Assembly (NCBI GenBank): GCA_050733695.1
Contig: JBOHTO010000026.1
Span: 1-41,443, forward strand
DNA: 41,443 nucleotides
From: JBOHTO01 sp050733695
Lineage (GTDB): Bacteria; Gemmatimonadota; Gemmatimonadetes; Gemmatimonadales; Gemmatimonadaceae
Reading direction: 5' to 3'
Both the position numbers and the translations under genes were made by a program. A model generated the notes under the pieces. The model had not been told where the DNA came from and did no database searches. It saw nothing but the letters and a program-made list of their open reading frames with translations. This document shows positions 1 to 7,027 of the stretch, in pieces. Within the stretch, counting starts at the first letter, position 1, and each line of letters begins with the position of its first letter.

Positions 1-1
1 G

Positions 2-499
2 GCTCGTGTCGAGGCGGTCGTCGCCCGCGCGGCCGAACTCCAGCACCGGCCGCGCGTCGCCTTGCTGGAGTGGCTCGACCCGCCGTTTTCCTGCGGCCAT
101 TGGAGTCCCGAGCTGGTCCGGTTGGCAGGGGGCGTCGAGGGCCTCGGCCGAGAAGGGCTGCCATCGCGGACGCTCCGCTGGGACGAAGTGATGGCTTGGC
201 TGCCGGAGGTCGTGGTCATCGCCTGTTGTGGCTTCAGCGCCGAGCGAACCATGGACGAGGTGCAGCCGTTGCAGTCCGTCCCCGGCTGGCAGGACTTGCC
301 CGCGGTTCGCTCGGGACGGGTGTATGTCACGGATGGCTCTCATTATTTCAGCCGCCCAGGTCCGCGGCTGGTCGATAGCCTGGAGATCCTGGCACACACG
401 CTGCACCCCGAGGCGCAGCCGCTGCCTGCCGGGCTGCCGCCGCCCGTTCGCGTGATCGGTTCCGGGGTGGTCAAGCGGGCTTCCTGGGTGTCCGCCTGA
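2..499 (+). CDS. BtuF-like cobalamin/iron-chelate binding protein, C-terminal part (5' cut by window)
   Basis: The reading frame is open from the first bases, so the N-terminus lies outside the window. The visible 165 residues read like the second lobe of a helical-backbone (BtuF/FhuD-type) substrate-binding protein: a LLEWLDPPFSCGHW segment, a W-E/D-E strand region (WLPEVVVIACCGFS) and the closing segment with PAVRSGRVYVTDGSHYFSRPGPRLVDSLE. This last pattern (residue that enters the ligand cleft, then RPGPRL and a C-terminal helix) is typical of the family. Such proteins capture vitamin B12 or chelates for an ABC importer, or act as orphan binding proteins. No transporter genes follow. Its stop overlaps the start of the next gene by one base (TGATG), so the two are probably translated together. 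Assignment to cobalamin specifically is inference. Confidence 0.75.
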   Translation, partial: ARVEAVVARAAELQHRPRVALLEWLDPPFSCGHWSPELVRLAGGVEGLGREGLPSRTLRWDEVMAWLPEVVVIACCGFSAERTMDEVQPLQSVPGWQDLPAVRSGRVYVTDGSHYFSRPGPRLVDSLEILAHTLHPEAQPLPAGLPPPVRVIGSGVVKRASWVSA

Positions 500-1236
500 T
501 GTTGCGCCGCGTGCTGCTTTCCTGGAGTTCGGGCAAAGACAGCGCCTGGACCTTGCACCTCCTCCGCCAATCGCCGGAGGTGGAAGTCGTGGGCCTGCTG
601 ACCACGTTCAACGAAGCGGCGGACCGCGTGGCCATGCATGCCGTCCGCCGCGCGCTGGTCGAAGCCCAGGCCTCCGCGACTGGACTACCTCTCTGGCCTG
701 TTTCCTTGCCGTCGCCCTGTTCCAACGCCGGCTACGAACAGCGGATGGGAGCTGTGATCGGCCGCGCCCGAGACGAAGGCATCACGGACATAGCCTTCGG
801 CGATCTGTTCCTGGAGGACGTGCGGGACTATCGCATCCGCCAATTGTCCGGGAGCGGGGTCGAGCCGCTGTTTCCTCTGTGGTGTTCGCCCGCCGACACG
901 CCGAACCTGGCCCGTCGAATGCTGGCTGCCGGCCTGCGCGCGGTGCTGACGTGCGTTGACCCCAAGCAACTCCCGGAACCGTTCGTGGGACGCCTGTACG
1001 ACGCGGCGTTCGTAGCCGAGTTGCCGGCCGGGGTCGATCCATGTGGCGAACGCGGAGAGTTCCACACCTTCTGCTTCGCTGGGCCGATGTTCGCTTCCGA
1101 AGTTGCCGTGCAGGTTGGCAAAACCGTTTCCCATGACGGGTTCTGCTTCATCGATCTGCTGCCAAAGCGCACGGACGATAGAGTAGGAAGCTTCTCTGTA
1201 ACAGGTGACTCGCTTACCAAGTCGAGAGGCGGCTAA
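499..1236 (+). CDS. Dph6-like ATP pyrophosphatase (adenine nucleotide alpha hydrolase)
   Basis: The 245-residue product begins with a PP-loop, LLSWSSGKDSAWTL (residues 6-19), the ATP-binding signature of the N-type ATP pyrophosphatase / adenine nucleotide alpha hydrolase superfamily. The conserved IAFGDLFLEDVRDYR block and the GEFHTFCFAGPMF block near residue 187 match the diphthine-ammonia ligase-like (MJ0570-related) branch. Bacteria lack diphthamide, so the real substrate is unknown; the enzyme should activate a carboxylate or carbonyl with ATP and transfer nitrogen. The ATG overlaps the stop of the upstream BtuF-like gene by one base. The last 20 or so residues, after FCFIDLLP, look like a non-conserved extension that ends at a TAA inside an attC-like site (1231-1290), as expected of a gene carried on an integron cassette. 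Confidence 0.85.
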   Translation: MLRRVLLSWSSGKDSAWTLHLLRQSPEVEVVGLLTTFNEAADRVAMHAVRRALVEAQASATGLPLWPVSLPSPCSNAGYEQRMGAVIGRARDEGITDIAFGDLFLEDVRDYRIRQLSGSGVEPLFPLWCSPADTPNLARRMLAAGLRAVLTCVDPKQLPEPFVGRLYDAAFVAELPAGVDPCGERGEFHTFCFAGPMFASEVAVQVGKTVSHDGFCFIDLLPKRTDDRVGSFSVTGDSLTKSRGG

Positions 1237-1290
1237 CAACAGCATGCACCGGACGGCGCTGCGCGCCGCCGCTGATGCTGAGAGTTAGCC
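1231..1290 (+). other. attC-like integron recombination site 1
   Basis: The 60-bp site starts with GGCTAAC (1231-1237) and ends with its exact reverse complement GTTAGCC (1284-1290). Inside, CAGCAT (1240-1245) pairs with ATGCTG (1275-1280), and the next bases pair (CGGCGC with GCGCCG) only if a G and an A on the left arm stay extrahelical. This matches the R''-L''-L'-R' plan of attC sites, including bulged bases that set strand choice by the integrase. The TAA stop of the preceding gene is embedded in the R''-like box, a hallmark of gene cassettes. The boxes depart from the textbook RYYYAAC/GTTRRRY at one position, symmetrically on both sides. Confidence 0.75.
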
Positions 1291-1357
1291 AGCGCTGTAT
1301 CAATGGTTCCGAGTCGACGCTGTGGTTCCTCTGCGACCGGCCGCTTAGCTTTCCGGC

Positions 1358-1831
1358 ATGGGCAGCACGGTATACCTCGAAACCACGATCCCGAGCTACC
1401 TCGCCGCCAGGCCAAGCCGAGATTTGATTACGGTCGCTCACCAGCAACTCACTGTTGATTGGTGGCAGAGCCGGCGCGCTGGATTTCAACTGTACGTTTC
1501 TGAATTGGTGCTCCAGGAAGCTGCGTTCGGCGACTCCGAGCTGGCGCAACGGCGGCTCGCTCACCTCGCCGGGATCCCTTCACTCGCGATTACAGCTCGC
1601 GCGCAAGCGCTTGCCGGATCGCTCTTGAGTTCCGGTCTCTTGCCCGTTAAGGCTGCGGCCGATGCCTTACACATTGGTATCGCGGCGGCCAACGGCGTTG
1701 ACTACCTTCTGACGTGGAATATTCGGCATCTCGCGAACGCCACGATACGTCGCCAGATCGAGGATGCCTGCCGAGCCGCTGGCTTTGTAGCGCCAGTCCT
1801 GTGCACGTCAGAAGAGTTGATGGAGGGTTAG
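1358..1831 (+). CDS. PIN-domain ribonuclease, VapC-like toxin
   Basis: The 157-residue protein opens with VYLETTIPSYLAA, the signature of a PIN subfamily in which Glu takes the place of the usual first Asp. Further acidic positions follow in SELVLQEAAFGD and in DALHIGIAAANGVDYLLTWN, where the aspartates and the TWN segment complete the metal site. PIN toxins of this kind cleave RNA with Mg2+ or Mn2+. The gene lies between two attC-like sites, so it is probably a cassette cargo; toxin-antitoxin modules are common in such arrays and may stabilise them. The following small gene starts four bases after the stop and is the likely partner. No upstream antitoxin with a recognisable DNA-binding fold is visible. 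Confidence 0.85.
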   Translation: MGSTVYLETTIPSYLAARPSRDLITVAHQQLTVDWWQSRRAGFQLYVSELVLQEAAFGDSELAQRRLAHLAGIPSLAITARAQALAGSLLSSGLLPVKAAADALHIGIAAANGVDYLLTWNIRHLANATIRRQIEDACRAAGFVAPVLCTSEELMEG

Positions 1832-1834
1832 GTC

Positions 1835-2011
1835 ATGCCAGATGAATCGATCGTCGCCGAAGTGCGGCAGTGCCGGGCAAAGCTGCTCGCGACGGCGGGT
1901 GGAACACTCGATACTCTCGTTCAGTATCTGCAAGAGCGCGAAAGGCAGGCCGGTCGCACGCCCGTGCAGCTACCACCACAGGCGCCCACAACGCAGTCAC
2001 GCGCTGGCTAA
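1835..2011 (+). CDS. Small partner protein of the PIN toxin (putative antitoxin)
   Basis: An ATG three bases downstream of the toxin stop codon opens a 58-codon frame ending at a TAA (2009-2011) that lies inside the second attC-like site. The product begins MPDESIVAEVRQCRAKLL and contains LQERERQAGRTPVQLPP. That layout (EVR..R near the start, then a helix with ERE...GR..V..PP) is shared by short proteins commonly encoded immediately after PIN genes of the YLETTIPSYL subfamily, from my knowledge of such pairs. Predicted mostly helical with a proline-rich tail and no DNA-binding motif. I infer a role as antitoxin or accessory to the toxin. It could be missed by automated calling because of its size. 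Confidence 0.75.
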   Translation: MPDESIVAEVRQCRAKLLATAGGTLDTLVQYLQERERQAGRTPVQLPPQAPTTQSRAG

Positions 2012-2071
2012 CAAGCCGATGAAGCTGACGGCCGTCTGCGGCGCCCGCAGCTTATCGGCGAGGCGTTGATA
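2006..2071 (+). other. attC-like integron recombination site 2
   Basis: The site begins with GGCTAAC (2006-2012), identical to the first box of site 1. GCCGATgAAGCTG (2015-2027) pairs with CAGCTTATCGGC (2048-2059) except for one extrahelical G, the classic attC bulge. It closes with GTTGATA (2065-2071). That last box pairs poorly with GGCTAAC, but the final six bases of such a box belong to the next inserted element; joining G2065 to the TTAGCC at 1285-1290 would restore a perfect GTTAGCC. The interval 1285-2065 therefore has the structure of one excisable cassette of about 781 bp. Confidence 0.75.
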
Positions 2072-2409
2072 TGACTGGGCTGGTGTCAAGTGGTGCGCAG
2101 CGGACGTGAGCAGCAATCGGCATCGGTGCGAGGGTCGATGTCGGTGAGGGTGTGAGACGACGGCAGTGAAGTAGCTCGCTGAGATGGAGACCGGAGGCGC
2201 CTGCGGCGGCATCGACGATGAATCCTGCTGATATGCGCCGGTTACGAGATCGCTCTCGCAGAGCGGCATGAATTGGATTCGTCCGGAGCAGGCTCATTCC
2301 AGGCACGGGGATTGGGTCGCGAACGACCGCACCGCATAACGCGCTCGAGCATCCTCCCAATCGTGCCGCAGGCTGACCCTCCGGGTCCTCCACGTCAGAG
2401 ACCAGGCAT
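2072..2409. other. Spacer between attC-like site 2 and the IS110 remnant; no gene supported
   Basis: About 340 bases without a reading frame whose translation looks like a protein. Short frames on both strands have arginine-rich compositions typical of antisense noise. No third attC-like site, no terminal inverted repeat and no trace of the missing sigma-2 coding region were recognised. It may be the non-coding end of the cassette region or the flank of the insertion sequence, whose left boundary cannot be fixed because IS110 elements lack long inverted repeats. Confidence 0.4.
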
Positions 2410-3545
2410 CTATGGAGTGTGTGTTAGCCGTTCGAAGTCGGGACCGCATGGGGCGGGAGCTCCCGCATGACGGCCCAGAGAAATCCAACGAGTTCCCGAG
2501 CCACGGCCACGGCCGCGATCTGGGACTGTTTCCGGTACGCGAGGGTGGTGATAGAGTTTGTGCAGGCGGTGCTGCGCTTTCCAGGCATGCGTGATCACCG
2601 CCGCGGGCTGTCCCTGTTGCCGCGCCCGGAGATGGGCCCCCACCAGGGGCCGATGGCGATAGCTCCACGCGGCTTGCACCAGGACGTGGCGACAGTGACT
2701 GTTGCCCGCTTTCGTGAGGGAGCCCTTGCGCTCACGGTTCCCCGTCGAGTCCTCACGCGAGACGAGCCCCACGTAGGCCATGAGCTGCGTCGGGCGCGCG
2801 AAGCGCCGCCAATCCACGATCTCGGTGGCGAGCACCATCGCCGCATGGAGCTGGAAGCCGCGGAAGCACTGCAACCAGCCGACCGCGGTTGCGTACGCCG
2901 GCTGCATCGCCAGGCTGGCGATCTCCCGATCGAGCGCGTCCCGTCGTCCGACGCGTCCCGTCGTCCGACCTTGTACTCGAGCAGCGCGAGATATTCGCGG
3001 AACACCAGGGCGTCTTCGCTCGCCAACGGGGACCTCGGTGCCGCCAGCGCCCCAAGCCACGCCAGATGCTTGTGAGTCCAGTTTTCCCCCTCCCGGTACA
3101 GGAACCCGCGTCGGGCAAGGAACTTGAGGATGTAATGCCGCGACTTGAGACTCTCGCGCCGAAACGTCTCCCGGCAGCGCACGACGTCGCGCACGCGTTC
3201 CTCCGCTTCGGACGGAATCCGCACCGACGTCAGTTCCCCCGCGCGGTGGAGGCGCGCCAGCTGGGCGGCGTCGTACTTGTCATGCTTCCGTTGGACCCCA
3301 GGCTTGATCGGGATCAGCGACGGCGCGATGACATCGCAGCTATAGCCCCACTCGCGCAGCGCGCGGTGGATCCCGTACCCGGCGCCACTCGCTTCGTAGC
3401 ACGCGTGCAGTTCGCCCTGCTCGGCGAGTCGCTCGCAGTACCGGCGAAGCCTCGCGCGATCGTTCGGCAGCCGATCGATGTGGGTTGGGGTCGACGCGTG
3501 GTCGGGCAGCACCGCGAGCGTGATCGACTCCTTGTGCACATCCAT
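2410..3545 (-). pseudogene. IS110-family transposase, frameshifted by a 17-bp tandem duplication
   Basis: The N-terminal half starts at LGMDVHKESITLAVL (ATG at 3545), with later CYEASGAGYG and KHDKYDAAQLARL, which supply the RuvC-like DEDD acidic residues of IS110 transposases. The C-terminal half, in another frame, reads FQLHAAMVLATEIVDW and QLMAYVGLVSREDSTGN followed by GSLTKAGNSHCRHVL, the Tnp20-type domain with its catalytic serine. The switch falls exactly on a 17-bp tandem repeat (2936-2969). Deleting one copy rejoins the frames as KVGRRDALDREIASL, so the element was inactivated by this duplication. Family proteins are about 340-400 residues, as here once repaired. A 13-bp duplication lies just upstream of the start. 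IS110 elements often target specific sites, including attC hairpins. Confidence 0.88.
2936..2969. repeat. 17-bp perfect tandem duplication inside the transposase gene
   Basis: The unit GCGTCCCGTCGTCCGAC occurs twice head to tail (2936-2952 and 2953-2969). Its length is not a multiple of three and it marks the exact point where the transposase reading frame is lost. Confidence 0.95.
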
Positions 3546-3549
3546 TCCC

Positions 3550-3575
3550 AGCGTGATGATACAGCGTGATGATAC
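3550..3575. repeat. 13-bp tandem duplication just upstream of the transposase start
   Basis: AGCGTGATGATAC is repeated twice (3550-3562, 3563-3575) and followed by a partial third copy AGCGTGA. It lies in the leader of the IS110 transposase. It is a second slippage-type duplication in the same element. Confidence 0.9.
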
Positions 3576-3804
3576 AGCGTGACATGGGTGGTCCTCCACG
3601 GATACCTGCGACAGTCCGGTGAGTCGCATGTGGCTCTGGCGACTTCGGTGAACACGAGGAGCTAATCCACGTGAACGTCGGAGGGCCAGCCCAGTCATAA
3701 CTTCTAGGCAGCCGAACATGGTTCATCCACGGAGGTGCGCCGCGTTCACTCAAGGCAGACCTTGCCCGCACCCTCTCGAGCCATTGTGTTCCGGCACGTA
3801 TCGC

Positions 3805-4491
3805 ATGACGGAGGAACAGCGGCCGCGCGAGTACTGGGTTGAGCCGATTCCGGATGCCGCAGCGTTGCCGGCAGAGGGTGACTGCAATCCCGAGGAGATC
3901 GCTATCCTGCGCGAGAGCATCCGCCTCGCCTTCGTGGCGGCGCTGCAATACCTGCCGCCCCGCCAGCGTGCAGTGCTGCTGCTGACCCAGGTCCTGAACT
4001 GGTCCGCGGCCGAGACGGCCGAAAGTCTCGCCATGACCGTGGCGGCGGTGAACGGCGCGCTGCAGCGCGCCCGCGCGACGCTCCAGTCCCGCAATCCTGC
4101 CGTAGTGCCGCGTGTGCTCTCGGAGGAACAGGCGCGGCTCGTCGCGGGCTATGTGGAGGCGTTCGAACGGTATCACGTGGCGGCTCTCACGAAACTCCTG
4201 CACGAAGAGGCAACGCTCTCGATGCCGCCGTACGAGCTCTGGCTCCAGGGCCACGAGTCGATCGCGAAATGGCTGCTCTCCATCGGCATCGGCTGCAGGG
4301 GTTCGCGGCTGATACCCGTGCAGGCCTGTGGCGGCACGCCCGCCTTCGCGCAGTACCGCGAGGGGGGTGCGCAGCCATGGGCGCTCCTCATGCTGGAGCT
4401 CGACGGCGATCGGATCATGAGCATGACCTCCTACCTCGATGTCGAGACGCTCTTTCCGCGGTTCGGCCAACCGATGCGGCTGGCCGGCTGA
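3805..4491 (+). pseudogene. ECF-type RNA polymerase sigma factor with SnoaL-like C-terminal domain, lacking the sigma-2 domain
   Basis: Starting from the ATG at 3805, the product has a sigma-4 region (RESIRLAFVAALQYLPPRQ, then VLNWSAAETAESL and VAAVNGALQRARATL) followed by an NTF2/SnoaL-like domain (SEEQARLVAGYVEAFERY to the end). This is the layout of the SigJ/SigG-like extracytoplasmic sigma factors of about 320-340 residues, but the roughly 100-residue sigma-2 region that binds the -10 element is absent. The upstream sequence up to the IS110 remnant does not encode it. I infer a deletion, possibly linked to IS110 activity. Without sigma-2 the protein could not start transcription alone. 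An ATG at 3718 would add 29 unlikely residues. VOC-fold genes follow, as is common beside such sigma factors. Confidence 0.75.
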
Positions 4492-4672
4492 ACCACGCCG
4501 AGGCTGCTGTTCGCGGCAAGGCGGAGAACTTTCCGGGGACCGATGAGTTTTGGCGGGTGCGGCAGTCTATGCGTGTGAACCCACCCGGAGGCTACATGTC
4601 TGGCGACGCCCGTGTTCCCGCCCTGCTTCGTCCCGCCCGCTGACATTTTCACCCTTCAAGGAGAATCGCATC

Positions 4673-5134
4673 ATGTCCACGACCCAGGCTCCCGCACCCA
4701 CGATCAGGAACGCCGGAACAACGCCGGCGACGCCGCACAAGCTCTTCGTCAACATCCCGGTGAACGACCTGCAGCGCTCGATCGTGTTCTTCGAGGCGCT
4801 CGGCTTCAGCTTCAACCCGCAGTTCACCGACGCCACGGCGACCTGCATGCTCGTTGGCGAGGATGCGTACTTCATGCTTCTCGACAAGGAGCGCTTCACG
4901 GGCTTCAGCAAGCGGCCGACGGGTGACCCGCGCAGGGAGACGAACGCGCTTTTCGCGCTGAGTGTGAACAGCCGCCAGGAAGTCGACGAGATGGTGAAGA
5001 AAGCCGTCGCCGCAGGCGGCTCGCACGCCGTCGATCCGCAGGACCATGGCTTCATGTACGGGTCGAGCTTCTACGATATCGATGGGCACCACTGGGAGGT
5101 GTTCTGGATGGATCCGAGCGCTGTTTCCGGCTGA
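4673..5134 (+). CDS. VOC (glyoxalase/bleomycin-resistance fold) family protein
   Basis: The start ATG at 4673 has a good ribosome site (AAGGAG at 4658). The 153-residue product shows the paired beta-alpha-beta-beta-beta modules of the vicinal oxygen chelate fold: KLFVNIPVNDLQRSIVFFEALGF, then TCMLVGEDAYFMLLDKERF in the first half and VDEMVKKAVAAGGS followed by FMYGSSFYDIDGHHWEVFW in the second. The HHWEVFW ending carries the conserved acidic metal-ligand position. Proteins of this subgroup (YP_-type lactoylglutathione lyase-like) have no settled substrate. It lies between a damaged sigma factor and a second VOC gene, suggesting they were once part of one stress-response cluster. Confidence 0.85.
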   Translation: MSTTQAPAPTIRNAGTTPATPHKLFVNIPVNDLQRSIVFFEALGFSFNPQFTDATATCMLVGEDAYFMLLDKERFTGFSKRPTGDPRRETNALFALSVNSRQEVDEMVKKAVAAGGSHAVDPQDHGFMYGSSFYDIDGHHWEVFWMDPSAVSG

Positions 5135-5238
5135 CGTGGCGATCGCACCGCCGCCCCGGACCTGATTGCGGGCTCGATGCTGGGATCGGGTGCAGTATCG
5201 GGATGTTGCAAAACAAGACCTGACCCCGAGGAACAACA

Positions 5239-5742
5239 ATGGCCACGACCCAGCGGATCAGCCCGTGCCTGTGGTTTGACGATCAGGCCGAGGAGGCCGC
5301 CCGATTCTATACGGGCATCTTCAAGAACTCGCGGATCACCACTATCACACGGTACGGCAAGGCCGGCTTTGAAGTGCATCACCGGCCGGCCGGGTCCGTG
5401 ATGACGGTCGCCTTCGAGCTCGATGGGCAATCGTTCACGGCGCTGAATGGCGGGCCCGTGTTCACGTTCAACGAGGCAGTTTCGCTTCAGGTCAATTGCG
5501 AAACACAGGACGAGATCGACTACTACTGGGAGAAGCTGGGCGCGGGCGGTGATCCGAAGGTTCAGCAGTGTGGCTGGCTCAAGGACCGGTACGGCCTCTC
5601 GTGGCAGGTCGTCCCCAACACGATGGACGAGCTAGTGAAGGACGAACAGTCGCCGGGCGCACAGCGCGTCATGGAAGCGATGCTCAAGATGAAGAAAATC
5701 GACATCGGCGAACTTCGGCGAGCGCACGCCCTGACGAAATGA
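5239..5742 (+). CDS. PhnB/YjdN-type VOC protein (3-dmu-9_3-mt domain)
   Basis: The 167-residue protein begins with ISPCLWFDDQAEEAARFY, continues with SVMTVAFELDGQSFTALNGG, and has GWLKDRYGLSWQVVPNTM in its second half. These are signatures of the PhnB-like branch of the VOC superfamily, sometimes labelled 3-demethylubiquinone-9 3-methyltransferase though they lack methyltransferase features. The conserved DRYGLSWQ strand supplies a typical pocket residue. A GAGGA ribosome site lies nine bases upstream. The gene follows another VOC gene with a 104-base gap and is convergent with ada. The biochemical function is unknown. Confidence 0.88.
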   Translation: MATTQRISPCLWFDDQAEEAARFYTGIFKNSRITTITRYGKAGFEVHHRPAGSVMTVAFELDGQSFTALNGGPVFTFNEAVSLQVNCETQDEIDYYWEKLGAGGDPKVQQCGWLKDRYGLSWQVVPNTMDELVKDEQSPGAQRVMEAMLKMKKIDIGELRRAHALTK

Positions 5743-5795
5743 TCGCGTTGGCTCCGGCACGGCGGCCAGACGCCGACGCTTCACCTACGCTCCAC

Positions 5796-6857
5796 CTACG
5801 CACCCGCAGTCACTCTCGTCTCGATTTCGAGCAGTCGCTGCTTGCGCCACACCCCGCCGCCGTACCCGACGAGCCGCCCGTCCGCGCCTATGACGCGATG
5901 ACACGGAATCAGGATCGCGATGCGGTTGTCTCCATTCGCGTTCGCCACAGCTCGTACCGCGGTGGGCCGGCCGACCGCCCTCGCGATCTCGATATAGCTG
6001 CGCGTCGATCCCGCGGGAATGTTGCGTAGCGCATTCCACACCTGCATCTGGAACTCCGTACCCGGTGCATGAATCGGCACGTCGAACCCGGCCCGCTCGC
6101 CGCGAAAGAACTCATCGAGCTGGTTCCTCAGTTCGGTCAGAACCGGCGTTTCACCGGGGGCGAACACGCAGCCAAGCCTGCGCGCGAGCCGGTCGACCTG
6201 GGTCGGCAGCATCCGTCGATCGGCGAACTCCAGCAGCATCAGGTGCTCGTGCGTCGCGCCCGCGATCATCTGTCCGAGCGGTGTCTCCATGCGTGTGACG
6301 TGCACTATCGCCACATCCTGGAGCCGGGTCGGCGACCGGCCGGCGAATCTCTGGAACGCTTCATTGAATCCGCTGAGGGATTCGTATCCGGCTTCGTATG
6401 CCGTCGTTGTCACGCGTCCTCCATGTTGAATGCGACCCAGCGCCTGGCTCAGCCGCCGGGCCCTGCTGTAGGCGTGAAAGGTCATGCCGTGATGTGCCTT
6501 GAACCAGCGCGACAATCGCGACGGCTGGATACCTAATTCGCGCAGATCCGCGTCGCGCCATGCGCGCGTTGGCTCCCGTTCGACGGTCGCCAGCAGCGGT
6601 GCGAGCCATCGCGGAGCCCGACCCAGCGGGGAGAGCGGGTTGCAGCGCTTGCAGGGACGGTAGCCGGCTACGACCGCGGCCTGACTGGTGCTGAAGAACT
6701 CGACGTTCTCCGGCCTGGGCTTTCGCGCCGGACAGGTGGGTCGGCAGAATATGCCGGTTGTCCGTACGGCAGTGACGAAGACGCCCTCGTAGCTGCTGTC
6801 CCCACGCAGGAATGCGTCGACAAGTTCCGGCCGGGGGGGAAGTTCACTCGTTATCAT
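5796..6857 (-). CDS. ada: Bifunctional DNA alkylation-damage sensor and repair protein Ada
   Basis: The 353-residue product has the full Ada layout. An N-terminal zinc module carries Cys38, Cys42, Cys69 and Cys72 (FCRPTCPARKP and YRPCKRCNP); Cys38 would accept methyl groups from DNA phosphotriesters. An AraC-type helix-turn-helix follows (LGIQPSRLSRWFKAHHGMTF, then AYEAGYESLSGFNEAFQRF). The C-terminal O6-methylguanine-DNA methyltransferase contains the active-site IPCHRVIGADG with Cys319. Methylation of Cys38 normally turns Ada into an activator of its own promoter and other repair genes. The length is standard. The gene is convergent with the PhnB-like gene and lies 170 bases downstream of the permease gene on the same strand. 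Confidence 0.97.
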   Translation of the reverse strand: MITSELPPRPELVDAFLRGDSSYEGVFVTAVRTTGIFCRPTCPARKPRPENVEFFSTSQAAVVAGYRPCKRCNPLSPLGRAPRWLAPLLATVEREPTRAWRDADLRELGIQPSRLSRWFKAHHGMTFHAYSRARRLSQALGRIQHGGRVTTTAYEAGYESLSGFNEAFQRFAGRSPTRLQDVAIVHVTRMETPLGQMIAGATHEHLMLLEFADRRMLPTQVDRLARRLGCVFAPGETPVLTELRNQLDEFFRGERAGFDVPIHAPGTEFQMQVWNALRNIPAGSTRSYIEIARAVGRPTAVRAVANANGDNRIAILIPCHRVIGADGRLVGYGGGVWRKQRLLEIETRVTAGA

Positions 6858-7027
6858 GCATCATAATTTCGCCGGACCCGGGGCGCGCCGCCACCGGAAA
6901 ATCGACACCGAACTCGGCGCCGCCGCGAGATGGCTCCAGATGAGCACCGGGGCTCGGCGTGCGTCCCCGGCTATCTCGGCAATACCGGCCGCGAATTCGC
7001 GCCGCTCCCGGCAGTTGGCGAAGACCG

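Noticed and set aside
3340..4470. Minus-strand frame joining IS110 and sigma-factor regions
   Set aside because: It is a chance fusion of shadows; the sigma domain is clear on the plus strand.
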